From an uncultured Collinsella sp. (GTDB lineage Bacteria; Actinomycetota; Coriobacteriia; Coriobacteriales; Coriobacteriaceae): a stretch of DNA of 5,065 nt. Location: positions 1-5,065 of the forward strand of contig CABRZN010000123.1 in assembly GCA_902475445.1 (NCBI GenBank), in the 5' to 3' direction. The notes beneath the pieces are model-generated. The model saw nothing but the letters and a program-made list of their open reading frames with translations. It was not told where the DNA came from and ran no database searches. Position numbers and translations under genes: made by a program. Positions 1 to 4,273 of the stretch are shown here, one piece after another (positions within the stretch are counted from its first letter, which is position 1; each line of letters begins with the position of its first letter).

Positions 1-671
1 AAGATGAGCGCTACGGTTCCATCCTCCAGACGCCCAAGCTCGCGTGGCGAGGCCATGGTCTTCGCGCCGCGTTCGCCGACGCCCTCGGGATTCCGGTGGC
101 CTACGACACGGACGTGAACGTTGCCTGCCTCGGCGAAGTGGTCTTCGGCTGCTGCAAGGGGCTCGAGGACGCCGTCTACGTGACCATCGGCACCGGCGTG
201 GGCGCGGGCGTCATGTGCGCGGGCAGACTCCTTCACGGCATGCTGCACCCCGAGGCCGGTCACATGCTGGTAAGGACCCGTCCCACCGAGGAGGGACGCT
301 GCGTCTGCCCGAGCCACGCGAGCTGTCTCGAGGGGCTCGCCTCCGGCCCCGCCATCGCCGCGCGCTGGGGAAAGCCCGCGGCCGAGCTCGCGGACAACGA
401 TGAGGTGTGGGCGCTCGAGGGGGATTATCTGGGGCAGATGTGCGCGAACCTCGTGCTCATGTACTCGCCTCGCCGCATCGTCCTCGGCGGCGGCGTGATG
501 CACCAGGAGCAGCTCTACGGCATCGTCCGCAAGAAGACCCTCGAATATCTGGGTGGCTACATCCAGACCGCCGAGCTTAAGGACATGGAGAGCTACATCT
601 GCGCCCCGGGCTGCGGCGGCGACCAAGGAATCCTCGGCGCGGCCGAGCTGGCAAGAAGGGCGCTCGCGTAA
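1..671 (+). CDS. ROK-family sugar kinase, fructokinase-like (5' end outside window)
   Basis: This is the C-terminal part of a ROK kinase, which phosphorylates a hexose such as fructose, mannose or glucose with ATP in the cytoplasm. The reading frame is open from base 3 and gives 222 visible residues. Roughly 70-75 residues are missing compared with the usual 290-300, including the N-terminal phosphate-binding motif. Seen: the DTDVN motif at visible residues 35-39, with Asp37 as the expected catalytic base; the glycine-rich TIGTGVGAGV at 61-70; EAGH at 84-87; the cysteine/histidine cluster CVCPSHASCLEG at 100-111; and LGGGV at 161-165. In this family a His and the following Cys-His-Cys bind zinc, here probably His87, Cys102, His105 and Cys108. 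The LEGLASGPAI signature resembles the YdhR/GmuE/ScrK-type fructokinases rather than the ROK repressors. The substrate cannot be fixed from sequence. The gene ends in TAA and is followed by a terminator. Confidence 0.9.
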   Translation, partial: DERYGSILQTPKLAWRGHGLRAAFADALGIPVAYDTDVNVACLGEVVFGCCKGLEDAVYVTIGTGVGAGVMCAGRLLHGMLHPEAGHMLVRTRPTEEGRCVCPSHASCLEGLASGPAIAARWGKPAAELADNDEVWALEGDYLGQMCANLVLMYSPRRIVLGGGVMHQEQLYGIVRKKTLEYLGGYIQTAELKDMESYICAPGCGGDQGILGAAELARRALA

Positions 672-703
672 CTTGCGCTCTCTCCGCCATACAACGCGTT
701 AAG

Positions 704-753
704 AAAAGACGAGCGCTTCTTGCCAATTGAGCGGCAAGAAGTGCTCGTCTTTT
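704..753 (+). terminator. Strong intrinsic terminator after the ROK kinase, probably bidirectional
   Basis: A 21-bp stem (704-724 pairing with 733-753, with one G-T wobble) encloses an 8-base loop. It starts with AAAA and ends with TTTT, followed by a T-rich stretch. It lies 32 bases after the kinase stop. Because the arms begin and end in A and T runs, it could also stop minus-strand transcription leaving the DegV-like fragment at 787. Confidence 0.88.
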
Positions 754-786
754 GCATTTGTTTTTGGGCAGGACGCCCCGCCTCCG

Positions 787-1011
787 CTAGAGTCCCTGGA
801 CCGCCACACCCACGAGGTTTGGACCGGTGTGGACAAGAAGCGCGGGGCTGATGTCGGAGCGGACGACCTCCACCGCGTTGGCCACGCGCTCGCACAGGGC
901 CTGCTCCATGCGGTCGTAGAGGTCGGCGTGGGCCGAGGTACGGCTCGCGGCAAAGCGCACCTTGGGGTGCTTCTCGACGATGGCGGCGATGAGCTTGACC
1001 TCGGTGCGATG
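787..1011 (-). pseudogene. C-terminal fragment of a DegV-family fatty-acid-binding protein
   Basis: About 74 codons read like the last part of a DegV-family protein, a cytoplasmic fatty-acid-binding protein of about 280 residues that supplies acyl groups in FakA/FakB systems. Seen: an Arg-Thr then a helix (HRTEVKLIAAIVEKHPKV), a helix resembling the family's 'peptide, residue swap, helix' segment, and the closing ISPALLVHTGPNLVGVAV, which matches the family's C-terminal HTGPG.(L/I)GV pattern. One Gly of that motif is Asn here. Codon use is strongly GC3-biased, so the stretch was under coding selection. The N-terminal two domains are absent: upstream, the frame runs into tnpA-like sequence and reaches a stop at 1081-1083. 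An ATG at 1027-1029 would give an 80-residue protein, but it lies inside the tnpA remnant and out of its frame, with no convincing ribosome site. I call it a decayed remnant. The DegV identity is moderate, since it rests on one motif and overall pattern. Confidence 0.6.
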
Positions 1012-1064
1012 CGGTACTTGCACAGCCATTTCGTGTACGCGAGGCTGTTGGCTTTCTGGGCCAC
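1008..1064 (-). pseudogene. tnpA: 5' fragment of an IS200/IS605-type transposase gene (tnpA)
   Basis: Reading from GTG at 1062-1064, the peptide is MAQKANSLAYTKWLCKYRI. This is the characteristic N-terminus of IS200-type TnpA, the small HUH/Y1 single-strand transposase, whose usual continuation is a HIVFTPKYRRK-like strand. Here the match stops after about 19 residues, at base 1008. The sequence beyond it is DegV-like in a different frame. The catalytic HUH histidines and the tyrosine are therefore gone and this copy cannot act. A purine-rich GGGGGAAGG lies 8 bases upstream of the GTG, buried in a palindrome. An alternative upstream GTG at 1071-1073 is possible. Confidence 0.68.
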
Positions 1065-1071
1065 AGCAATC

Positions 1072-1122
1072 ACCTTCCCCCTAGTATGATGACCTGAACA
1101 ATCCTCATGCTAGGGGGAAGGT
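1072..1122. repeat. 13-bp perfect palindrome covering the tnpA ribosome binding site
   Basis: ACCTTCCCCCTAG (1072-1084) pairs perfectly with CTAGGGGGAAGGT (1110-1122). The pairing can extend by five base pairs inward (1085-1089 with 1105-1109, one of them a wobble). Read on the minus strand, the second arm contains the GGGGGAAGG ribosome site of the tnpA fragment, so the RNA fold would hide it. Read on the plus strand, the hairpin is followed by TTTTT (1122-1126) and looks like an intrinsic terminator. IS200 elements are known to carry leader hairpins of both kinds. Confidence 0.75.
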
Positions 1123-1148
1123 TTTTGTCGCGTAGCGGAAATTGGCCT

Positions 1149-1167
1149 CCACCCGCTGAGCGGGTGG
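1149..1167. repeat. Compact 8-bp hairpin, loop TGA
   Basis: CCACCCGC (1149-1156) pairs perfectly with GCGGGTGG (1160-1167) across a three-base loop. It is the first of three consecutive hairpins beyond the tnpA leader. Such hairpins are what TnpA recognises at IS200/IS605 ends, so this is the best candidate for the left-end recognition structure. Confidence 0.6.
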
Positions 1168-1175
1168 CTTTCTAT

Positions 1176-1208
1176 GCCGCGCGTGCCGCGCGGCACGGAC
1201 TAAAGTCC
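1176..1208. repeat. Two adjacent hairpins: GC-only stem, then GGACTAAAGTCC
   Basis: GCCGCGCG (1176-1183) pairs with CGCGCGGC (1187-1194) across a TGC loop. An overlapping 14-base perfect palindrome spans 1183-1196. GGACT (1197-1201) then pairs with AGTCC (1204-1208). The sequence is palindromic on both strands, so strand cannot be assigned. It probably belongs to the mobile-element end or to a REP-like repeat. Confidence 0.55.
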
Positions 1209-1214
1209 ATGAAT

Positions 1215-1246
1215 AAAAACGAGGAAGGCCACGTCCGGCCTCCCTC
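1215..1246 (-). terminator. Minus-strand intrinsic terminator without an obvious gene
   Basis: On the minus strand GAGGGAGGCC pairs with GGCCTTCCTC (nine of ten positions) across a six-base loop and is followed by GTTTTTA. This is a canonical factor-independent terminator stopping transcription that moves from higher to lower coordinates. No minus-strand gene can be supported between here and 1652. It may instead shield the IS remnant from read-through, or end a small RNA or a lost gene. Confidence 0.6.
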
Positions 1247-1268
1247 GCAAAGGGTCTCTGATTACTCC

Positions 1269-1297
1269 CACTCATTGGGGACAGACTTAAATGAGTG
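1269..1297. repeat. Hairpin CACTCATT...AATGAGTG with GGGGACAGACTTA loop
   Basis: An 8-bp perfect stem (1269-1276 with 1290-1297) surrounds a 13-base loop. From memory, the loop wording GGGGACAGACTTA recurs near IS200-like and REP-associated transposases in many bacteria. I cannot confirm that here. Confidence 0.5.
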
Positions 1298-1318
1298 CTC
1301 TTGAAATGCCGGCGCCTG

Positions 1319-1384
1319 GGGACGTTCTTTTTCTGTCTGCAGTTTGGAACGTTCCTTTTCTGTCGGCAGTTTGGGACGGTCCTT
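1319..1384. repeat. 27-bp tandem repeat, two full copies and a partial third
   Basis: Copies lie at 1319-1345 and 1346-1372 (24 of 27 bases identical), and a third begins at 1373 and degenerates after about 12 bases. Each unit starts with a GGRACGKTCY-type block and contains TTTTCTGTC. In the second copy the block is a perfect 10-base palindrome, GGAACGTTCC (1346-1355). There are too few copies, and no spacers, for a CRISPR array. Confidence 0.7.
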
Positions 1385-1466
1385 AGAGCTGCAGCGCGCC
1401 ATGAGCGAAGGCGAAGCGGATCATCCTGTCTTTTGAGTTCTAAGCATAAGCCCCTGTCTCTGAGCA

Positions 1467-1602
1467 ATGACCGGTTCGCATTTGTGCGTATTTGCGTGCG
1501 TGGGATTGCGTGAATATGCGTATAGACGCGCCGTTTACGGGACAAAATGACCGTTTAGCGGTGAGATACGCACAAACACGCACAGACGCGCGTGTTTGTG
1601 CG
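1467..1602 (+). promoter_or_regulatory. Candidate operator region: phased TGCGT/ACGCA half-sites upstream of the Gfo-deoR unit
   Basis: TGCGT occurs at 1485, 1493, 1497, 1507 and 1517, the last three exactly 10 bp apart. The inverse, ACGCA, occurs at 1568 and 1578, again 10 bp apart. TTTGTGCGTAT (1481-1491) has its exact reverse complement at 1566-1576. ATGACCG(G/T)TT(C/A)GC is repeated at 1467 and 1547, and CCGTTTA at 1531 and 1551, with offsets of 80 and 20 bp. Spacing in multiples of a helical turn on one DNA face suggests cooperative protein binding. The adjacent DeoR-family protein is the natural candidate, but this is inference. A mobile-element end is an alternative. Confidence 0.4.
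1569..1602. repeat. 13-bp perfect hairpin upstream of the oxidoreductase gene
   Basis: CGCACAAACACGC (1569-1581) pairs perfectly with GCGTGTTTGTGCG (1590-1602) around an 8-base loop. It ends 50 bases before the ATG at 1653. There is no T tract after it, so it is not a standard terminator. It could be an operator palindrome or, if transcription starts upstream, a leader hairpin. Confidence 0.65.
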
Positions 1603-1641
1603 AATATAGAGCTATCCGAAATGCAAGACGTTCTATGACAC

Positions 1642-1647
1642 AGGAGG
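1642..1647 (+). promoter_or_regulatory. Ribosome binding site deciding the oxidoreductase start
   Basis: A perfect AGGAGG sits five bases before ATG 1653. The in-frame ATG at 1635 and upstream non-ATG starts have no such site and would place this AGGAGG inside the gene, so 1653 is chosen. Confidence 0.85.
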
Positions 1648-1652
1648 CACAT

Positions 1653-2732
1653 ATGGTAGATTCCAAGCAGGCTCCACTCGACTCCGCGGCAGCCGCAAAA
1701 GCAGCGTTCGCTTCGGTCCAGGACAAGCCATTCCCCGATGATATCTTTACGGCTCCCGAGCTTCGTTGGGCTGTGATCGGGTGCGGCGTTATCGCCAACC
1801 AGATGGCCCAGTCTCTCGCTCTTGCCGGCCGCAAGCTTGCGGGCGTCGCCAACCGTACGCTGTCCAAGGCTCAGGCTTTTGCTGAGCAGTATGGCATCGA
1901 GAAGGTCTATGAATCGGTTGAGGACCTCTACGCCGATCCGGGCATCGACGCCGTCTATATCACCACGCCGCACAACACGCATATCACCTATCTGCGTGAC
2001 GCGCTGGCCGCCGGCAAGCACGTGCTCTGCGAGAAAGCCATTACCCTCAATTCCGCTGAGCTCGACGAGGCGCGTGCCATCGCCGACGAGCACAACGTCG
2101 TCCTCATGGACGCCACCACGGTGCTTCATATGCCCTTGTATCAAGAGCTGCGCCGTCGCATGGATGCCGGCGAGTTTGGTCGCATGAACCTCGCCCAGCT
2201 CAACTTTGGTAGCTACAAGGAGTACGGCGATCTGACCAATCGCTTCTACAACCGCAACCTTGCTGGCGGTGCCATGCTCGACATTGGCGTGTATGCCCTG
2301 TCCGTCATGCGTCTCTTTATGGCAAGCCAGCCCATTGAGGTCGTTTCGCTGGGCAACACCTGTGAGACCGGTGTTGACGTTGCGGGCGGCATCGTCTGCC
2401 GTAATGCCGAGCAGCAGCTGGGTGTTGTGAGCCTCACGCTCCACTCCAAGCAACCCAAGCGCTCGATTATTAGCTTCGATAAGTGCTATATCGAGGTCAA
2501 CGAGTATCCGCGCGCCGATCACGCGACTATCGTGTGGACTGCGGACGGCCACCGCGAGGAGGTCCACGCCGGCACCGAGGCTTACGCCCTTTGCTATGAG
2601 ATGGCCGATCTTGAGAAGGCCGTTGCCGGCGACGACTCTAAGCGTGAGCTTCTGGGCTATGCTTCTGATGTTATGGAGCTGATGACCAAGCTACGCGCCG
2701 ACTGGGGAGTCGTGTACCCCGAGGAGGAGTAA
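1653..2732 (+). CDS. Gfo/Idh/MocA-family NAD(P)-dependent oxidoreductase
   Basis: A 359-residue cytoplasmic dehydrogenase of the glucose-fructose oxidoreductase / inositol dehydrogenase family, whose members oxidise or reduce sugars, inositols or related diols. Seen: an N-terminal Rossmann fold with WAVIGCGVIA (residues 39-48, GxGxxA type); a TTPHNTH segment at 104-110 following the fourth strand; the cofactor/catalytic motif CEKAI at 126-130, with Lys128 as the expected catalytic lysine (EKP in most relatives, EKA here); and GGAMLDIGVYAL at 205-216, the family's D-x-G-x-Y/H catalytic motif. The length fits the family range of 330-390. The first 35 residues are a low-complexity, Ala-rich extension before the Rossmann strand, without a signal-peptide profile. 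It resembles the dihydrodiol-dehydrogenase-like subgroup, but the substrate cannot be named. The deoR-type gene starts three bases after its stop, so the two are co-transcribed and probably share one sugar-related trigger. Confidence 0.9.
   Translation: MVDSKQAPLDSAAAAKAAFASVQDKPFPDDIFTAPELRWAVIGCGVIANQMAQSLALAGRKLAGVANRTLSKAQAFAEQYGIEKVYESVEDLYADPGIDAVYITTPHNTHITYLRDALAAGKHVLCEKAITLNSAELDEARAIADEHNVVLMDATTVLHMPLYQELRRRMDAGEFGRMNLAQLNFGSYKEYGDLTNRFYNRNLAGGAMLDIGVYALSVMRLFMASQPIEVVSLGNTCETGVDVAGGIVCRNAEQQLGVVSLTLHSKQPKRSIISFDKCYIEVNEYPRADHATIVWTADGHREEVHAGTEAYALCYEMADLEKAVAGDDSKRELLGYASDVMELMTKLRADWGVVYPEEE
2721..2729 (+). promoter_or_regulatory. Ribosome site for the DeoR gene inside the oxidoreductase C-terminus
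   Basis: GAGGAGGAG encodes the last three residues (Glu-Glu-Glu) of the oxidoreductase and also lies six bases before ATG 2736. Terminating ribosomes would reach the next start at once, so translation is probably coupled. Confidence 0.8.
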
Positions 2733-2735
2733 GCG

Positions 2736-3482
2736 ATGCTAGCGGAAGATAGGCTCAACGCGATCGTGTCGATGGTTCAGCAGACCGGCTCGGTTACCGT
2801 GCCGGAGCTTGCCGAAGCCCTGGGCGTGACGGCGTCTACCATTCGGCGCGACCTGCAGACGCTCGACCGAGCACACCGTATCGCCAAGGTGCACGGAGGC
2901 GCGACAAGTCTGGAGCGCGCGCACGTGACGCGCGACCTAACGCTTAATGAGCGCAGCGACCTCCATAACGACGACAAGGAGCGTATCTGCGCCCGTGCGG
3001 CGGCACTTGTGGAGCCCGAGAGCTTTGTATACATCGACTCGGGTTCGACGACGCTCAGGCTCATCGAGCATCTTCCACACCTTGAAGATGTCACCTATGT
3101 GACCGATTCCGTGCTCCATGCTCAACGCCTTGCTTTGCGCGGCATGCGTACCGTGGTGCTGGGTGGCGAGCTCAAACCCGAGACCGAGGCGCTCGTTGGC
3201 CCCGATGCCTTGGCAACCTTAGACCGCTACAACTTCAACTGTGGCTTTTGGGGCTCTAACGGCATTGCCGCCGAGCAGGGCTTCACGGCGCCCGATATCG
3301 AGGAGGCGCAAGTAAAGCGTATCTCGATGCGCCATACGGCCAAGCGCTTCGTAATCTCGGACGCCAGTAAATTTGGCATGGTGGCGCCCGTCAAGTTCGC
3401 GGACTTCCGTGACGCAACGATTATTACCGCAGGCGATGTCCCTGCCAAGTACCGGGCAATGGACAACGTCATCACGGTCTAA
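2736..3482 (+). CDS. DeoR-family transcriptional regulator of sugar metabolism
   Basis: A 248-residue protein of standard DeoR length. The N-terminal winged helix-turn-helix covers residues 1-57: the opening MLAEDRLNAI, then VTVPELAEALGVTASTIRRDLQTLD (20-44), then the wing ending in KVHGGA. The C-terminal sugar-phosphate sensor domain (about 75-235) shows DSGSTT (101-106), the VTD segment at 122-124, VLGGEL (141-146) and GSNGI (173-177), all typical of the isomerase-like effector pocket. Such proteins usually repress carbohydrate genes and release DNA when a phosphorylated sugar intermediate binds. It is the second gene of a two-gene unit with the oxidoreductase, so it likely regulates that unit, perhaps through the repeats at 1467-1602. 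The effector is unknown; fructose-, galactitol- or inositol-type sugar phosphates are all possible. The start is set by the ribosome site six bases upstream and the canonical N-terminus. Confidence 0.93.
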   Translation: MLAEDRLNAIVSMVQQTGSVTVPELAEALGVTASTIRRDLQTLDRAHRIAKVHGGATSLERAHVTRDLTLNERSDLHNDDKERICARAAALVEPESFVYIDSGSTTLRLIEHLPHLEDVTYVTDSVLHAQRLALRGMRTVVLGGELKPETEALVGPDALATLDRYNFNCGFWGSNGIAAEQGFTAPDIEEAQVKRISMRHTAKRFVISDASKFGMVAPVKFADFRDATIITAGDVPAKYRAMDNVITV

Positions 3483-3503
3483 CAGCAAGGGACGGGCTAA
3501 GGC

Positions 3504-3545
3504 CAAAACCACCGCGAAGGGGCAGGAACCTTTGTGGTGGTTTTG
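3504..3545 (+). terminator. Intrinsic terminator of the Gfo-deoR unit
   Basis: A 17-bp stem (3504-3520 with 3529-3545, two G-T wobbles) around an 8-base loop, beginning CAAAACCACC and ending GGTGGTTTTG. It lies 21 bases after the DeoR stop. The T run is part of the arm, and the AAAA in the left arm means it may also work for the opposing strand. Confidence 0.82.
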
Positions 3546-3558
3546 ACGTTTGTCCAGA

Positions 3559-3601
3559 TAAAACCTGCCAAAATAAACCTGTCCCTTATTGGCAGGTTTT
3601 A
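3559..3601 (-). terminator. Intrinsic terminator of the U32-rlu unit, overlapping the stop codon
   Basis: TAAAACCTGCCAA (3559-3571) pairs perfectly with TTGGCAGGTTTTA (3589-3601) across a 17-base loop. On the minus strand the stem ends in GGTTTTA, giving the T tract. The TAA stop of the pseudouridine synthase (3599-3601) is the first three bases of the stem. Confidence 0.8.
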
Positions 3602-4258
3602 GGGCTCCCAGGGGCAAGGGGCTTCGATGTGGATGTGCTCGCCGGTTACGGGATGCGTAAAGGACACGCTGTGGGCGTGGAGCATCAGGCCGCAGGGACG
3701 CGGCGTGCCGTACAGGTCGTCGCCGACCAGGGGGTGATGCTCGCTGGCCAGATGCACGCGGATCTGGTGTTTGCGGCCGGTGAGCAGCTCGACATCGATA
3801 TACGAGCGCGTGGGCAGGCCACGACGGCTCTTAAGACGCTTGAGCACCTTCACGCGCGTTTGAGACGGCTTGCCGCTGGCGCCGACGCGCATCTTGCGGC
3901 TGTCGTGGCGATCGCGGGCGATGGGCTTGTCGATGAGCTTTTCGTTCCAGTCGATCTTGCCCTCGGCGAGCGCGAGGTAGTGCTTTTCGAAAGCGTGGTC
4001 GATGACCATCTGGTCAAAGGCGGGCTGCGTCTGCTTGTCGAGCGAGAACAACACCACGCCGGTGGTGTCGCGGTCCAGGCGGTTGAGCGGCTGCATGTCG
4101 GTCGCGGCAAAGCCGTCGCCCATCGCCAGCAGCAGATCGCTGGCGTAGTCGGTGAGCGTGCGCTCGCCGGTGCCGTCGCCGTGGACGATCATGCCGGCGG
4201 GCTTATCGATGGCCATAAGCCAGGCGTCGCAGTAGAGGACTTGAGGTTCTTCGTTCAC
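3599..4258 (-). CDS. RluA-family RNA pseudouridine synthase, no S4 domain
   Basis: A 219-residue cytoplasmic enzyme that isomerises uridine to pseudouridine in rRNA and/or tRNA. Seen: the opening strand VLYCDAWLMAIDKPAGMIVH (residues 7-26); the catalytic motif NRLDRDTTGVVLF (59-71), with Asp62 as the nucleophile and Asn59 where most relatives have His; the Tyr at 94 in EKHYLAL; TGRKHQIRVHLA (160-171; usually TGRTHQIRVH); HPLVGDDLYG (175-184); and LMLHA (191-195). There is no N-terminal S4 domain, so it resembles the short RluA type more than RluC/RluD. Target positions cannot be predicted. Translation begins at GTG 4256-4258, with GAAAGG seven bases upstream. It starts 15 bases after the U32 gene stop on the same strand, so the two form an operon, and both act on RNA. 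Confidence 0.93.
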   Translation of the reverse strand: MNEEPQVLYCDAWLMAIDKPAGMIVHGDGTGERTLTDYASDLLLAMGDGFAATDMQPLNRLDRDTTGVVLFSLDKQTQPAFDQMVIDHAFEKHYLALAEGKIDWNEKLIDKPIARDRHDSRKMRVGASGKPSQTRVKVLKRLKSRRGLPTRSYIDVELLTGRKHQIRVHLASEHHPLVGDDLYGTPRPCGLMLHAHSVSFTHPVTGEHIHIEAPCPWEP

Positions 4259-4265
4259 GTGTAAG

Positions 4266-4271
4266 CCTTTC
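4266..4271 (-). promoter_or_regulatory. Ribosome site supporting the GTG start of the pseudouridine synthase
   Basis: On the minus strand GAAAGG lies seven bases before GTG 4256-4258 in the 15-base gap after the upstream stop. No ATG in frame gives a plausible full-length alternative, and the peptide from this GTG matches the expected family N-terminus. Confidence 0.6.
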
Positions 4272-4273
4272 GG

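Larger units (their letters stand above)
1008..1211 (-). mobile_element. Left-end remnant of an IS200/IS605-family element (outer boundary uncertain)
   Basis: This stretch joins the tnpA 5' fragment, the palindrome over its ribosome site and three further hairpins (1149-1167, 1176-1194, 1197-1208). IS200/IS605 elements carry subterminal hairpins rather than terminal inverted repeats and make no target duplication, so the outer edge cannot be read off directly. The right part of the element is missing. The outer limit of 1211 is only a guess based on where the hairpins end and a terminator begins. Confidence 0.5.
1247..1652. other. Gene-free, repeat-dense intergenic region
   Basis: No coding region is supported here on either strand. 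Open frames in this stretch lack ribosome sites and spell out repeats. From left to right it holds a hairpin with loop GGGGACAGACTTA (1269-1297), a 27-bp tandem repeat (1319-1384), about 80 bases with nothing recognisable, and then a 135-base block of short direct and inverted repeats leading to the oxidoreductase gene. I found no convincing sigma-70 promoter pair. TATAGA at 1605-1610 is a possible -10 box but has no -35 partner. Confidence 0.6.

Noticed and set aside
44..403. Arg-rich plus-strand frame overlapping the ROK kinase
   Set aside because: It is out of frame with the kinase motifs, and its Arg-rich composition reflects a shifted reading of GC-rich codons.
727..1089. Plus-strand open frame (120 codons) over the DegV/tnpA remnant
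   Set aside because: It begins inside the terminator hairpin and has no ribosome site. The recognisable protein motifs are on the other strand.
1319..1384. CRISPR-like array
   Set aside because: There are only 2.5 directly abutting copies, with no spacers and no cas genes in view.
1105..1545. Minus-strand frame (146 codons) across the intergenic repeats
   Set aside because: Its peptide is just the tandem repeat translated (repeated NCRQK-type units), with no ribosome site. It is not a supported gene.
1569..1602. Transcription terminator before the oxidoreductase gene
   Set aside because: The stem is strong, but neither strand has a T tract next to it.
1596..1652. Longer N-terminus for the oxidoreductase (starts at 1596 or ATG 1635)
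   Set aside because: The AGGAGG at 1642-1647 is placed for ATG 1653, and the 1596 start lies within a perfect hairpin.
1440..2567. Long minus-strand open frame (375 codons) opposite the oxidoreductase
   Set aside because: It mirrors the codon bias of the real plus-strand gene, has no family motif or ribosome site, and ends in repeat sequence. It is a GC-rich antisense shadow.
3629..4264. Plus-strand open frame (211 codons) opposite the pseudouridine synthase
   Set aside because: The minus strand carries every RluA motif. The plus frame is low-complexity Val/Ala/Gly/His-rich sequence typical of an antisense shadow.
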